Below, in pieces: positions 8,495 to 17,784 of a stretch of 64,000 nt of DNA. Under the pieces are notes generated by a model that was not told the origin of the DNA, did not search any database, and saw nothing but the letters and a program-made list of their open reading frames with translations. A program made the translations under genes and the position numbers. Origin of the DNA: Plantactinospora sp. KBS50 (GTDB lineage: Bacteria; Actinomycetota; Actinomycetes; Mycobacteriales; Micromonosporaceae); the NCBI RefSeq assembly GCF_002285795.1, contig NZ_CP022961.1:2980001-3044000 (forward strand). Direction: 5' to 3'. How positions within the stretch are numbered: position 1 is the first letter of the stretch; every line of letters begins with the position of its first letter.

Positions 8495-9370
8495 ATGACG
8501 CAGGGCGGTAACCCCTTCTGGAAGCGGCGCAGGCTTGCCAACCTGCTCCGCGAGCACCGGCAGCGGTCCGGGCTCAATCTCGAAGAGGCCGCTTCGGCGC
8601 TCTACTGCTCGCCCACGAAGATCAGTCGGTTGGAGACCGGTCAGCGTCCGGCCAATCCGCGGGACGTGCGTGACCTCTGTGTCCTGTACAGGGTGGCCGA
8701 CGCCCAGCGCGAGGAGATGATGGCGCTGGCCGTGGCCGGCCGGCAGCCCGGCTGGTGGGAAGCGTACGAGGTGCCCGAGATCCAAGGCCGCTACCTCGGA
8801 CTGGAGGCGGAGGCCGGGAGCATCCGGGATTACAAGTCCAGCATGGTCAGCGGCCTTCTGCAGACCGAGGATTATGCCTACGCAGTCACTGCAGGCTACT
8901 TCTTGCCGGTGGACCCGCTGGTCGTGCGCCGTTTGACCGATGCTCGGATGCAGCGGCAACAGATCATATTCGGCCGCAGCCCGCTGCCCCGAATGCACTT
9001 CCTACTCGACGAGGCGGTGTTGCACCGCCGGGTCGGTACCGCCGAGGTGATGGCCGGCCAACTCGGGCACATGGTGGAGGTGGCCGCCTTTCCGGAGGCG
9101 ACCATCCAGGTGGTGCCCTTTAGCGCCGGCGCGCATGCCGGGATGGAGACCACGTTCGCCATCCTCGACTTCGCCGATAAGGAAGCAGCCAGCATCGTCC
9201 ATGTCGAGGACGTCTTCGGCGACATCCAACTGGAGCGGCCGCACGAGATCGAGCGGTCGGCGCAGGTTTTCGACCGGGTAGCGGCGGTTGCGCTGGATGC
9301 CGAGCAGTCGATCGATCTGTTGCTGGCGATGCAGGCGCGGTACCAGGAAACGGTGGGCGAGGACGGTTAG
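8495..9370 (+). CDS. XRE-family regulator with C-terminal DUF5753 domain
   Basis: The product is 291 residues from the ATG at 8495, preceded by GGATGAGG. An in-frame GTG two codons earlier is possible. An N-terminal helix-turn-helix (about 12-65, with LREHRQRSGLNLEEAA and CSPTKISRLETGQRP) is followed by the DUF5753 domain (about 90-285), including IRDYKSSMVSGLLQTEDYAY and VVPFSAGAHAGMETTF. This architecture is very common in actinomycetes and is normally paired with a DUF397 protein, as here. Such pairs are known from Streptomyces development and antibiotic control (BldB-like/AbaA-like contexts), but a specific target cannot be inferred. Confidence 0.9.
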   Translation: MTQGGNPFWKRRRLANLLREHRQRSGLNLEEAASALYCSPTKISRLETGQRPANPRDVRDLCVLYRVADAQREEMMALAVAGRQPGWWEAYEVPEIQGRYLGLEAEAGSIRDYKSSMVSGLLQTEDYAYAVTAGYFLPVDPLVVRRLTDARMQRQQIIFGRSPLPRMHFLLDEAVLHRRVGTAEVMAGQLGHMVEVAAFPEATIQVVPFSAGAHAGMETTFAILDFADKEAASIVHVEDVFGDIQLERPHEIERSAQVFDRVAAVALDAEQSIDLLLAMQARYQETVGEDG

Positions 9371-9405
9371 CCGCCGCCGTGGGCGGCGCGGGCAGGAGGC
9401 CAGCG

Positions 9406-9648
9406 ATGACCATGCAGTGGAGCGGATCAGCCGCAGCCGGCCACGCCTGGCGCAGAGCTACCCGCTCCCTGAGCGGCGGCGGCTGTGTCGAGGTGGCAAT
9501 CGCCCCGCACGCCGTGCTGATCCGGGACTCGAAGGACCGCCGTGGCCCCCGGCTCACCGTCACCCGCGGCACCTGGCAGCGGTTCGTCGGGGCGGTCCGC
9601 TCCGGCGCCGTCGCCGAACCGCCGCGTGTCCTGCGCGCCGCCGCCTGA
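9406..9648 (+). CDS. DUF397 domain protein
   Basis: The 80-residue product starts at an ATG 6 bases after AGGAGG. The DUF397 core is clear: WRRATRSLSGGGCVEVA, then VLIRDSKDRRGPRLTVTRGT and WQRFVGAVRSG. It lies 35 bases downstream of the XRE-DUF5753 gene, and the two probably form one unit. DUF397 proteins are thought to act with their neighbouring regulator, but their biochemical role is unsettled. Confidence 0.9.
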   Translation: MTMQWSGSAAAGHAWRRATRSLSGGGCVEVAIAPHAVLIRDSKDRRGPRLTVTRGTWQRFVGAVRSGAVAEPPRVLRAAA

Positions 9649-9776
9649 TCGCCGGTCGTCGTCGGCGGTCAGGCCCGGCGGTCAGGCGTCGGTCGTCGGG
9701 GCCGGCGTCGTGGTCGGCGCCGTCCGGTGCGCGCAATCGGCTGCGCGGTGGGCGACGGCCGTCGCATGATCGGCCC

Positions 9777-10238
9777 ATGGCCGAGAACGAGGCACCGGAC
9801 TACTTCGAGCCCGCCGGTGGGGCGGTGCTGACCCACCTGCTGATCGTCCGGGACGTGGACCGGTCCCGGGACTACTACCACCGGGTGCTCGGCGCCGAGG
9901 TGGTGCGCGACCGGGAGCCGGCGATCCTGCGGTTCCACAACGGCTATCTGGTGCTCAACACCGAGGGCGGGCCGACCGACGACAAGCCGGACGTACGGGC
10001 GGTGGCGCCGCCAGACGCGCGGACGCTGTCCAGCGCGATCAACATCCGGGTCACGGACGTGCGGGCGGTGTACGAGACCTGGCGGGACCGGGGCGCCGAG
10101 TTCCTCACCGAGCCGAAGGATCACGGCGTGGAGATCCGGTGCTACCTCCGCGACCCGGACGGCTACCTGATCGAAGTCGGACAGGGCACCGGGATCCTCG
10201 CCGAGATGGGCCGCCGACCACAACCCCGGACGTCATAG
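9777..10238 (+). CDS. VOC-superfamily (glyoxalase/bleomycin-resistance-like) protein
   Basis: The 153-residue product has one vicinal-oxygen-chelate module pair. LTHLLIVRDVDRSRDYYHRV gives the first beta-alpha unit with the N-terminal metal-binding His, and YLRDPDGYLIEVGQG gives the C-terminal Glu. VOC enzymes include dioxygenases, isomerases and resistance proteins, and the sequence alone does not say which. Its 3' end overlaps that of the convergent yaaA gene by 6 bases. Confidence 0.8.
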   Translation: MAENEAPDYFEPAGGAVLTHLLIVRDVDRSRDYYHRVLGAEVVRDREPAILRFHNGYLVLNTEGGPTDDKPDVRAVAPPDARTLSSAINIRVTDVRAVYETWRDRGAEFLTEPKDHGVEIRCYLRDPDGYLIEVGQGTGILAEMGRRPQPRTS

Positions 10239-11030
10239 CTCGGTGACCACCAGATCCAACCGGCGCACCCGCCCGGCCGGCGCCGGACCCTCCTGCACCG
10301 CGTACCCGAGATCCCGCAGCGCGGCCACCAGATCCGCCGGGGTGCGCGGCCGGGCACCGGCGGAGAGCAGGTCCCGCACCAGCCGGCCCTTGGTGGCCTT
10401 GTTGAAGTGGCTCACCACCGACCGGCGGACCTCCCCGCCGACGCGCTGCTCGTGCAGCACCCGCACCGCCACGGTCCGCTCGGCCAGCTCGCCGTCGGGC
10501 TGCCACATCGCGGCGTACCCGGTGGAGCGCAGGTCGAGCACCGGCCCGCGGCCGGCGGCGGCCGGCAGCACCGCGGCCAGCTCCCGCCGCCAGTACGTCC
10601 CCAGCGGCCCGATCCCGGGCAGCCGGGCCGCGGCCGAGCAGCGGTACGGCGGCACCCGGTCGGCCATCCGCAGCACGCCCCACAGCGCCGAGGTGACCAG
10701 CAGCGACCGCCCGGCCAGCCGCCGGGCCGGCCCGGTCAGCGTGGCCAGGTCCAACGCGTCGTACAGCACGCCGGTGTACAGCCGGTCCACCCGCACCGTG
10801 CCGGCGGTCCGCAGCCGGGCGTTGCGACGCAACTCCCCGTCCTGACCGGGGGAGAGGCCGAGCGCGGCGCGGGCCCGGTCCGGGTCCCCGGCGCTCAGCT
10901 CGACCAGCGCGTCCAGGGTCCGGGCGCGGGCCGGGTTCAGCTCCGGCGCCGACAGCGTGCCGAGATCCACCGCCCGGCCGCCGCGGGCGGGACCGGACTT
11001 GCCCTCCGAGGGCGGCAGCAGAACGAGCAC
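10233..11030 (-). CDS. yaaA: YaaA/DUF328 family peroxide stress protein
   Basis: The 265-residue product starts at a GTG 7 bases after GGGGAG. The N-terminal VLVLLPPSEGK motif, LYTGVLYDALD, SALWGVLRMADRVPPYR and HFNKATKGRLVR are hallmarks of YaaA. In E. coli YaaA lowers free iron and limits peroxide damage to DNA, and its fold has a DNA-binding helix-hairpin-helix-like motif. It appears monocistronic here, convergent with the VOC gene. Confidence 0.9.
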   Translation of the reverse strand: MLVLLPPSEGKSGPARGGRAVDLGTLSAPELNPARARTLDALVELSAGDPDRARAALGLSPGQDGELRRNARLRTAGTVRVDRLYTGVLYDALDLATLTGPARRLAGRSLLVTSALWGVLRMADRVPPYRCSAAARLPGIGPLGTYWRRELAAVLPAAAGRGPVLDLRSTGYAAMWQPDGELAERTVAVRVLHEQRVGGEVRRSVVSHFNKATKGRLVRDLLSAGARPRTPADLVAALRDLGYAVQEGPAPAGRVRRLDLVVTEL

Positions 11031-11107
11031 GCAGCGACTCCCCACCGGCGCGCGGGACCCGCCTGCCGGGCCGGGCGCCACCGACCGGCAGAGCGTACGC
11101 GCCCGGG

Positions 11108-12280
11108 TCAGACCCGCGGCAGACCGACGTAGTTCTCGGCGAGGCTGGTGGCGTACGCCCGGGAGGTCGCCACGTAGTCCAGCGTCGAGGTCTGCAGTTT
11201 CGCCTCGTACGGGTCCTGGTCGTCCAGCCGGTGCAGCATGGAGGTCATCCACCAGGAGAAGTGCTGTGCCCGCCAGACCCGCCGCAGCGCCGTGTCGGAG
11301 TACGCGTCGAGCAGGTCCGTGCGGGACTCGGCGTACCAGCCGGCGAACGCGTCGGCCAGCAGCGCGACGTCGGCCAGGGCAAGGTTCATCCCCTTGGCCC
11401 CGGTCGGCGGCACGATGTGCACGGCGTCACCGGCCAGGAACAGCCGCTGCCACCGCATCGGCTCGATCACCAGGCTGCGCATCGGGGTGATGCCCTTCTC
11501 CAGGATCGGCCCGGTGTTCAGCGTCCAGCCCGGCACGGTCTCCAGCCGGGTCCGCAGCTCCGCCCAGATCCGCTCGTCCGGCCAGTCCTCGATCTCCTCG
11601 TCCGGGTCGACCTGCAGATACAGCCGGGAGATCTCGGGGGAGCGCAGGCTGTACAGCGCGAAACCCCGCTCGTGGTTGGCGTAGACCAGTTCGTGCACCG
11701 CGGGCGACGCCTCCGCGAGCACCCCCAGCCAGGCGAACGGGTACGTCCGCTCGTAGCTGGTGAACGCCTCGGCCGGGGCGGAACCCCGGCTCACCCCGTG
11801 CGAACCGTCGCAACCGGCCACGAAGTCGCAGTGCAGTTCGTGGTCCCCGGCCGCGTCCCGGAACCGGATCACCGGATCCGCGCCGTCCAGGCCGTCCAGC
11901 CGGACGTCCTGGACCTCGAACCGGATCTCGCCGCCGGCGGCCAGCCGGGCGGCGATCAGGTCCTTGACCACCTCCTGCTGCCCGTACACGGTGATCGCCC
12001 GGCCGGTCAGCTCGGTCATCGGCACCCGGTGTGCCCGGCCGGCGAAGCGCAGCTCGATGCCCTCGTGCCGGGCGCCCTCCCGGTGCAGCCGGTCGGCCAC
12101 CCCGGCCTCGGTGAGCAGGTCCACCGAGCCCTGTTCCAGCACGCCGGCCCGGACCCGGCGCTGCACGTAGTCCCGGCTGCGGGCCTCCAGCACCACCGAG
12201 TCCACCCCGCGCAGCCGCAGCAGATGCGCCAGCATCAGCCCCGCGGGTCCGGCTCCGACGATGCCTACCTGGGTACGCAT
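11108..12280 (-). CDS. pobA: 4-hydroxybenzoate 3-monooxygenase (FAD, NADPH)
   Basis: The 390-residue product matches the usual length. It has the Rossmann GAGPAG motif at residues 8-13, the class A flavoprotein hydroxylase CDGSHG segment and the FAD-binding GDAVHIVPPTGAKGMNLA region. Its sequence follows PobA throughout (RAGVLEQGSVDLL, YGQQEVVKDL). It hydroxylates 4-hydroxybenzoate to protocatechuate, the substrate of PcaHG encoded across the divergent promoter. The start overlaps the end of the MFS gene by 16 bases. It is the last gene of an eight-gene leftward unit. Confidence 0.93.
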   Translation of the reverse strand: MRTQVGIVGAGPAGLMLAHLLRLRGVDSVVLEARSRDYVQRRVRAGVLEQGSVDLLTEAGVADRLHREGARHEGIELRFAGRAHRVPMTELTGRAITVYGQQEVVKDLIAARLAAGGEIRFEVQDVRLDGLDGADPVIRFRDAAGDHELHCDFVAGCDGSHGVSRGSAPAEAFTSYERTYPFAWLGVLAEASPAVHELVYANHERGFALYSLRSPEISRLYLQVDPDEEIEDWPDERIWAELRTRLETVPGWTLNTGPILEKGITPMRSLVIEPMRWQRLFLAGDAVHIVPPTGAKGMNLALADVALLADAFAGWYAESRTDLLDAYSDTALRRVWRAQHFSWWMTSMLHRLDDQDPYEAKLQTSTLDYVATSRAYATSLAENYVGLPRV

Positions 12281-13470
12281 GGCTCCTCCTCGTTCGCCGT
12301 CCCGCCGGCCGGCACCAGCCGGCGGTCCCGGCCGGCGCCCAGACCCGCGCCGGCCATCACCAGCACCGCCAGGCAGAGCGCCAGCAGCGGTAGCGTCCAA
12401 CCCCCGGAGACATCCCGCAACACCCCGAGCACCAGCGGACCGGTGGAGCCGAGCAGGTACCCGACCGACTGGACCGTGCCGGACAGGTCCCGGGCGGTGG
12501 CCGGGGTGTCGGCGCGCAGCACGATCAGGGTGAGCGCCAGGCTGATCCCGGCGCCCTGGGCGAGGCCGGCGAGCACCGACCAGAGCGGGTACAGCGCGGG
12601 AACGGCGAGCAGGCCGAGCAGTCCGGCCAGCCAGCCCAGGCAGATCACCAGCACGATCGGCCGCTGACCGCGGCTTCGCGCGGCCAGCGGCGGCACCAGC
12701 AGCGCCGTACCGATGCCGAGCAGGTTGTACAGGGCCAGCGCCGAGCCCGCGCCGGTGGCCGGGACGCCGGCGTCGCGCAGCAGCGCGGGCAGCCACGCGA
12801 GCACCGCGTAGAAGACCAGCGACTGCATCGCCATGAAGCCGGCCAGCTGCCAGGTCAGCGACGTGCGCAGGATCGCCCGGGCGTTGCCGGCGACGGCCGG
12901 CGGCGAGGCGGGCTGGCGGTGCCGTGCCCGCAACGCCCAGGCCGGCGCGGCCACCGCGGCGCTGCCGCCGAGCAGCACCAGCGTCGCGCGCCAGCCGAGA
13001 CCGGCGGCGTGCGCCAGCGGGGTGGCCACCGCGGCGGCGACCGCCGCCCCGCCGGTCATGGCCGCCATCGTGAGCCCGGTGACCCCGCCCGGCCGGGCCG
13101 GGAAGTCCTGCTTCACGGCGGTCGGCAGCAGGACGTTGCCGACCGCGACCCCGGCGCCGACCACCGCCGTGCCGGCGACCAGCCAGCCCACCCCCGGCGC
13201 GGCCCGCAGCAGGCTGCCGGCGAACACGGCCAGCATGGCCGCCACCACCGACCGGCGTACCCCCAGCCGCTGACCGAGCAGCGCCGCGGGGCCGGCGAGC
13301 AGCCCGAAGCACAGCACCGGCAGGGTGGTGAGCAGCCCGCCGGCGGCGCGCCCGAGCCCCAGGTCGGCACGGATGTCCGGCAGCAGCGGGGCCAGGCCGG
13401 CGATGGTGGCGCGCAGGTTCACCGCGAGCAGCAGGACGGCCAGCAGCGCCGGCCACCGGGTACGGGGCAT
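12265..13470 (-). CDS. MFS transporter, CynX/NimT-like
   Basis: The 401-residue product is almost entirely hydrophobic with about 12 predicted membrane segments. The N-terminal LAVNLRATIAGLAPLLPDI and the spacing of small residues resemble the CynX (cyanate/nitroimidazole) MFS branch. It sits between the benzaldehyde dehydrogenase (42-base gap) and pobA (overlapping), which suggests uptake or export of an aromatic acid such as a hydroxybenzoate. The substrate is inferred from context only. Confidence 0.8.
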   Translation of the reverse strand: MPRTRWPALLAVLLLAVNLRATIAGLAPLLPDIRADLGLGRAAGGLLTTLPVLCFGLLAGPAALLGQRLGVRRSVVAAMLAVFAGSLLRAAPGVGWLVAGTAVVGAGVAVGNVLLPTAVKQDFPARPGGVTGLTMAAMTGGAAVAAAVATPLAHAAGLGWRATLVLLGGSAAVAAPAWALRARHRQPASPPAVAGNARAILRTSLTWQLAGFMAMQSLVFYAVLAWLPALLRDAGVPATGAGSALALYNLLGIGTALLVPPLAARSRGQRPIVLVICLGWLAGLLGLLAVPALYPLWSVLAGLAQGAGISLALTLIVLRADTPATARDLSGTVQSVGYLLGSTGPLVLGVLRDVSGGWTLPLLALCLAVLVMAGAGLGAGRDRRLVPAGGTANEEEPCVPR

Positions 13471-13512
13471 GAGGGGTCTCGGGGTCTCAGGGGGTTGTGG
13501 GGGGTTGTGGGT

Positions 13513-14973
13513 CTAGAACGGGTAGCGGGTGACCGTGCCCTGCATGGTCACCCACTGGGTTTCGGTGAACGCCGACACGTTGGCCGCCGGACCGCCGAAC
13601 CGGGCGCCCGTACCGGACGCCTTCACCCCGCCGAACGGCGCCACCGCCTCGTCGCTGACGGTCTGGTCGTTGATGTGCACGATGCCGGTCGGTATCCGTT
13701 CGGCGAGCGCCATCGCGGCCATCACGTCGGTGCCGATGATGCCGAGCGAGAGGCCGTACTCGGTGCCGCCGGCCAGCGCGGCGGCCTCGTCCGGATCGCT
13801 GAAGGTGAGCACCGGCGCCACCGGGCCGAACACCTCCTGCGCGTACGCCGGGGTCTGCGGGGTGACCCCGGACAGCACCGTCGGCCGGTAGAACAGCCCC
13901 TCGTACCGGCCGCCGGCGGCCAGCGTCGCACCGTCGGCCACGCTGGCCGTGACCAGCTCGTGAATGTGGTCCCGCTGGTGCTCGTCGATGATCGGGCCGA
14001 GCGCCACCTGGCCGGCCGCCGGGTCGCCCACCGGCAGGGCGTCCGCGGTGGCCGCCAACCGGGACACGTACTCCTCGGCGATCCGCTCGTGCACCAGATG
14101 CCGGCCGGCGCTCATGCAGATCTGGCCCTGGTGCAGGAACGCCCCCCAGGCGCCGGCCGAGACGGCCAGCTCCAGGTCGGCGTCGGGGAGCACGATCAGC
14201 GCGTTGTTGCCGCCGAGTTCCAGATGGACGCGCTTGAGCTGCCGGGCCGCCGCGGCGCCCACCTTCCGCCCGGCCGCCGTGGAACCGGTGAAGCTGATCA
14301 GCCGGACGTTCGGCTCGTCGATCAGCGCCTCGCCGACCGGCGCCCCACCGGGCAGGATGTGCAGCAGCCCGTCCGGCAGCCCCGCCTCCTCGAACACCCG
14401 GGCCAGTGTCACGCCGCCGGAGACCGCCGTGCGGACGTCCGGCTTGAGTAGCACCGCGTTGCCCAGGGCCAGGGCCGGGGCGACCGACCGGATCGACAGG
14501 ATCAGCGGGAAGTTGAACGGGGCGATCACCCCCACCACCCCCACCGGCAGCCGGCGGGCCAGGCTCAGCCGCGGCTGCGCGCTGGGCAGGATCTCACCCA
14601 GCGGATGCGACGCCAACGCCGCCGCCTCGTAGCACTCCTGCGCCGCGGTGCTGGTCTCCACGGCCGCCTTCGGGGGCACCGAACCGGCCTCCCGGATCAG
14701 CCAGTCGCCGACCTCGGCCGCGGTTTCCTCCCACAACTGCCCGGCCCGGCGCAGCACGGCCGCCCGCTGCGGGTACGGCAGAGCGGCCCAGGAGCGCTGC
14801 GCCTGCGCGGCGCGGGCCGCCGCCGCGGCCACGTCGGTCTCGTCGGCCAGTCCGATCCGGCCCAGTTCCGCGCCGGTCGCCGGCGCCCGGACGGTGGCCT
14901 GGCCGCCGTGTCCGGCCACCCAGCCGCCGCTGTACAGGTTTCCGTTCCAGGCACTCTGGTCGAGCAGGCTCAC
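13513..14973 (-). CDS. Benzaldehyde/4-hydroxybenzaldehyde dehydrogenase
   Basis: The 486-residue aldehyde dehydrogenase starts at a GTG 5 bases after AGGAGG. NAD-binding FTGSTAAGR, catalytic-base region HLELGGNN and catalytic cysteine in GQICMSAGRH are all present. The closest pattern I recognise is NAD-dependent benzaldehyde dehydrogenase of the mandelate/xylene type. Directly downstream of benzoylformate decarboxylase and upstream of pobA, it would oxidise (hydroxy)benzaldehyde to (hydroxy)benzoate. Confidence 0.88.
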   Translation of the reverse strand: MSLLDQSAWNGNLYSGGWVAGHGGQATVRAPATGAELGRIGLADETDVAAAAARAAQAQRSWAALPYPQRAAVLRRAGQLWEETAAEVGDWLIREAGSVPPKAAVETSTAAQECYEAAALASHPLGEILPSAQPRLSLARRLPVGVVGVIAPFNFPLILSIRSVAPALALGNAVLLKPDVRTAVSGGVTLARVFEEAGLPDGLLHILPGGAPVGEALIDEPNVRLISFTGSTAAGRKVGAAAARQLKRVHLELGGNNALIVLPDADLELAVSAGAWGAFLHQGQICMSAGRHLVHERIAEEYVSRLAATADALPVGDPAAGQVALGPIIDEHQRDHIHELVTASVADGATLAAGGRYEGLFYRPTVLSGVTPQTPAYAQEVFGPVAPVLTFSDPDEAAALAGGTEYGLSLGIIGTDVMAAMALAERIPTGIVHINDQTVSDEAVAPFGGVKASGTGARFGGPAANVSAFTETQWVTMQGTVTRYPF

Positions 14974-15017
14974 GAGATCCTCCTTTGGCGTTCGGTCATC
15001 GGGCACCGGTGGCGTGC

Positions 15018-16775
15018 TCAGGGCTCGAAGCGCGGCTCGGTCCGCACCGTGACGTCCAGCAGCAGCGGCTCGGTGCGATCGGCCAGCGTCGGCACGACCT
15101 CGTCGAGGGCGGCCACCAACTCCGGGTACGTGCGGACCCGGCGGGCCGGACAGCCCAGCGAACCGGCCAGCCCGGCCATGTCGATCTCCTCGAACGCCGG
15201 CCAGGGCGCCTTGCCGCGGTGCCGCTCGGCCAGCCGGTCCATGATCGCGTACCGGCCGTTCGCGAGCACCACGAACAGCACCCCGCAGCCGTACCGGGCG
15301 GCGCTCCACAGTCCCTGTACAGCGTAGAGCGCCGAACCGTCGCCCAGGACCGCAACCACCGGACGGCTCGGGTCGCCCATCCGCAGGCCGGCGGCCGCCG
15401 GCAGCCCGAAACCCAGCCCGCCCATGGCCGCGCTGACGAACCCGCGCGGCGCCCGCGCCGGCAGCAGCCGGTGCAGGTCGGGCCGGGTTGAGGGGGTCTC
15501 CTCCACCACGACCGCGTCCGCGGGGAGCCGCTCGGCCAGCGCGCTGAACACCTGGGCGGCGGACAGCGCCGCCGGTTGGGGTTCCGCCGGGTCCGCCGGG
15601 TCCGCCGGGTCCGCGGGTGGGGCTTGCGCCGGGTCCGCGGGTGGGGGTTCCGCCGACCCCGCCCACTCTGCGCGGTCAGGCTTGATCCCGTCGTGGGCGG
15701 GGTCGGCGGAACCCAGCGGGCGGCTGTCCGTGGCAAGGGCGGGAGGGCGGCTGTCGGTGGCGGGACCCGAGGGGCGGTCTTCGGTGGGGGGTGGGAGGAG
15801 GGGGGTGAGGGCGGCGCAGAGGGTTGCCGGGTCGGCGCGGACGGCGAGGTCGGCGTGGCTGTGGTGCAGCTCGTCCGGGTCGTCGGAGACCACCGCGACG
15901 CGCAGCCCGGGTGGGACCAGCGGACCCGGCTCGTACGGGTACTGCCGGAACGCCCCGGTGCCGACCACCAGCGCGAGGTCGTGCCCGGCCAGCACGTCGC
16001 GCAGCCGGGACCGGCCGGCCGGCAGGTGGCCGGCGAACCGGGGATGATCCTGCGGGAAGCCGGCCCGGCCGCCGAATGCCTCCTGCCAGACCGGCGCGTC
16101 GAGCCGGTCGGCGAGGCGTACCAGGGCGGCCCACGCCGCCGGGTCGTCGGCGCCCGCGCCGACCACCAGCACCGGCGAGCGGGCCGCGGCGAGCAGGCCG
16201 GCGAGTTCGTCGGCGGCCGGACCCGGCGGGTACGGCGCGCGGCGCACCTCGGCCGGCGCGGCCAGGCCGAGCGCGGGGTCCAGTTCGGCCGACCAGTCGT
16301 CCATCGGCACCACCACCAGGGCCGGGCCGCGGTGTTCCACGGCCTCGTGCCAGGCCCGGCGGACCGCCGCCGGGACGTCCTGGGGCAGCACCGGCTGGTC
16401 CACCCAGACCGGGTACGCCCCGGCGAGGCGGTCCAGCCGGCCGGCGAGGAACGGCTCCAGGGCCAGGTGCCGGCGGTCCTGCTGGCCCACCACGACCACC
16501 AGCGGCGCCCGGTTGACCCGGGCGGTGGCCAGCGCGCCGACCGCGTTGCCGAGCCCGGCCGTGGTGTGCAGGTTCACGAACGCGGGCCGGCCGGTGGCGA
16601 TCGCGTACCCGGTGGCCAGCCCGACCACCGATCCCTCGTGCAGGGCCAGCACGAACCGCAGGTCGTCCGGCAGGTCGACCAGGAACGCCACCTCGGTGGA
16701 GCCGGGATTGGCGAAGATGCGGTCCATCCCCCGGTCGCGCAGCACGGCCAGGGTCGCCTCCCGGACCGTGGTCAC
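15018..16775 (-). CDS. mdlC: Benzoylformate decarboxylase (ThDP-dependent) with a low-complexity interdomain insert
   Basis: The 585-residue product has three ThDP-enzyme domains. The N-terminal Pyr domain carries FANPGSTEVAFL (with the cofactor-activating Glu) and the HTTAGLGNAVGAL histidine region. A central domain follows, then the C-terminal PP domain with GDGSALYAVQGLWSAARYG ending in ANGRY. Benzoylformate decarboxylases are about 528 residues. The excess is a Pro/Asp/Ala insert of roughly 70 residues between the central and PP domains (about 15560-15790), containing a perfect palindrome and tandem repeats in frame. It converts benzoylformate or 4-hydroxybenzoylformate to the aldehyde. 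Its GTG overlaps the ABC ATPase stop by 4 bases. Confidence 0.9.
   Translation of the reverse strand: MTTVREATLAVLRDRGMDRIFANPGSTEVAFLVDLPDDLRFVLALHEGSVVGLATGYAIATGRPAFVNLHTTAGLGNAVGALATARVNRAPLVVVVGQQDRRHLALEPFLAGRLDRLAGAYPVWVDQPVLPQDVPAAVRRAWHEAVEHRGPALVVVPMDDWSAELDPALGLAAPAEVRRAPYPPGPAADELAGLLAAARSPVLVVGAGADDPAAWAALVRLADRLDAPVWQEAFGGRAGFPQDHPRFAGHLPAGRSRLRDVLAGHDLALVVGTGAFRQYPYEPGPLVPPGLRVAVVSDDPDELHHSHADLAVRADPATLCAALTPLLPPPTEDRPSGPATDSRPPALATDSRPLGSADPAHDGIKPDRAEWAGSAEPPPADPAQAPPADPADPADPAEPQPAALSAAQVFSALAERLPADAVVVEETPSTRPDLHRLLPARAPRGFVSAAMGGLGFGLPAAAGLRMGDPSRPVVAVLGDGSALYAVQGLWSAARYGCGVLFVVLANGRYAIMDRLAERHRGKAPWPAFEEIDMAGLAGSLGCPARRVRTYPELVAALDEVVPTLADRTEPLLLDVTVRTEPRFEP
15645..15714. 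repeat. Perfect 22-bp inverted repeat inside mdlC
   Basis: Arms 15645-15666 and 15693-15714 are exact reverse complements (GGGTTCCGCCGACCCC...), with a 26-base loop. The 70-base unit is read in frame as SADPAHDGIKPDRAEWAGSA within the extra linker of benzoylformate decarboxylase. It has the look of a small palindromic mobile repeat that inserted without breaking the frame. Confidence 0.8.
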
Positions 16776-17779
16776 CGGCGTACCGTCTCGGACCCCCGGC
16801 CGGGCGGGCCGGGCTCGGCGGGCTGCCGGTCGGGAGCGTCCGACCCGGGAGCGTCCTGTTCCGGAGCGTCCTGTTCCGGAGCGTCCTGGTCGGTGGTGCC
16901 CGGCCCGGGAACGTCCCGGTCGGCGGTGGTCTGCCGGTCGGCGGTCTCCGGGTCGGTCCGGGCCGCCGGTCCGGGCCGGCGCTTGGCCCGCTGGATCTGC
17001 GCGAAGACGTGCGCCCGCAACTCGGCGAAGCGCGGCGAGGAGCGGGTGGCCAACTGGTCGCGCTCGTCGGGCAGGTCGATCGGTACGTCGTCCAGCACCA
17101 CCGTCGGCGACCCGGACAGCACCAGCACCCGCTGACCGAGGTACACGGCCTCGTCGATGTCGTGCGTGACGAACAGGATGGTCACCCCGAGCCGGTGCCA
17201 CAGCGACCGCACCAGATCCTCCAGGTCGGCCCGGGTCTGCGCGTCCACCGCCGCGAACGGCTCGTCCATCAGCAGCAGGTGCGGCTCGTACGCCACCGCG
17301 CGGGCGATGGCCACCCGCTGCTGCATGCCGCCGGAGAGCTGCCACGGATAGGCGGCGTGCACGTCGGCCAGGCCGACCGCGTGCAGGCAGTCCCGGACCA
17401 GTTCGGCGCGGCGGGCGCGCGGCACCTTCTTGCGCTTCAACGGCAGCGCCACGTTGTCCCGCACGGTGAGCCAGGGGAACAGGCTGCGGCCGTACTCCTG
17501 GAACACCACGGCCATCCCCGGCGGCGGACCGGACACGGCCGCGCCCTCCAGCACCACCTGGCCGCTGGTCGGGCCGAGCAGCCCGGCGATGCACTTGAGC
17601 AGCGTCGTCTTGCCGGCGCCGGAGGGTCCGACCACGCAGACCAGGTCGCCCCGGCCGACGGCGAAGGTGAGATCCCGGATGGCCTCCACGGTCCGGCCGG
17701 GCGCGGCGAAGGTCTTGGCCAGGCCGCGCACGTCCAGCAGGGCGTCGCCGGCCGGCGCCGGTCCGGTGGTTTCGGACAT
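16772..17779 (-). CDS. ABC transporter ATPase, SsuB/TauB-type
   Basis: The 335-residue product has Walker A GPSGAGKTTLL (about 48-58), Q-loop FQEYGRSLFPW, signature LSGGMQQRVAIARA, Walker B LLLMDEPFAAVD and H-loop VTHDIDEA. This matches nitrate/sulfonate/taurine-type importers. The last 60 residues form an acidic, repetitive tail (QDAPEQDAPEQDAPGSDAPD) not needed for the fold. It lies between the permeases and mdlC, and the GTGA overlap with mdlC suggests translational coupling. The likely cargo is an aromatic acid feeding the pathway. Confidence 0.92.
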   Translation of the reverse strand: MSETTGPAPAGDALLDVRGLAKTFAAPGRTVEAIRDLTFAVGRGDLVCVVGPSGAGKTTLLKCIAGLLGPTSGQVVLEGAAVSGPPPGMAVVFQEYGRSLFPWLTVRDNVALPLKRKKVPRARRAELVRDCLHAVGLADVHAAYPWQLSGGMQQRVAIARAVAYEPHLLLMDEPFAAVDAQTRADLEDLVRSLWHRLGVTILFVTHDIDEAVYLGQRVLVLSGSPTVVLDDVPIDLPDERDQLATRSSPRFAELRAHVFAQIQRAKRRPGPAARTDPETADRQTTADRDVPGPGTTDQDAPEQDAPEQDAPGSDAPDRQPAEPGPPGRGSETVRR

Positions 17780-17784
17780 CGTGT

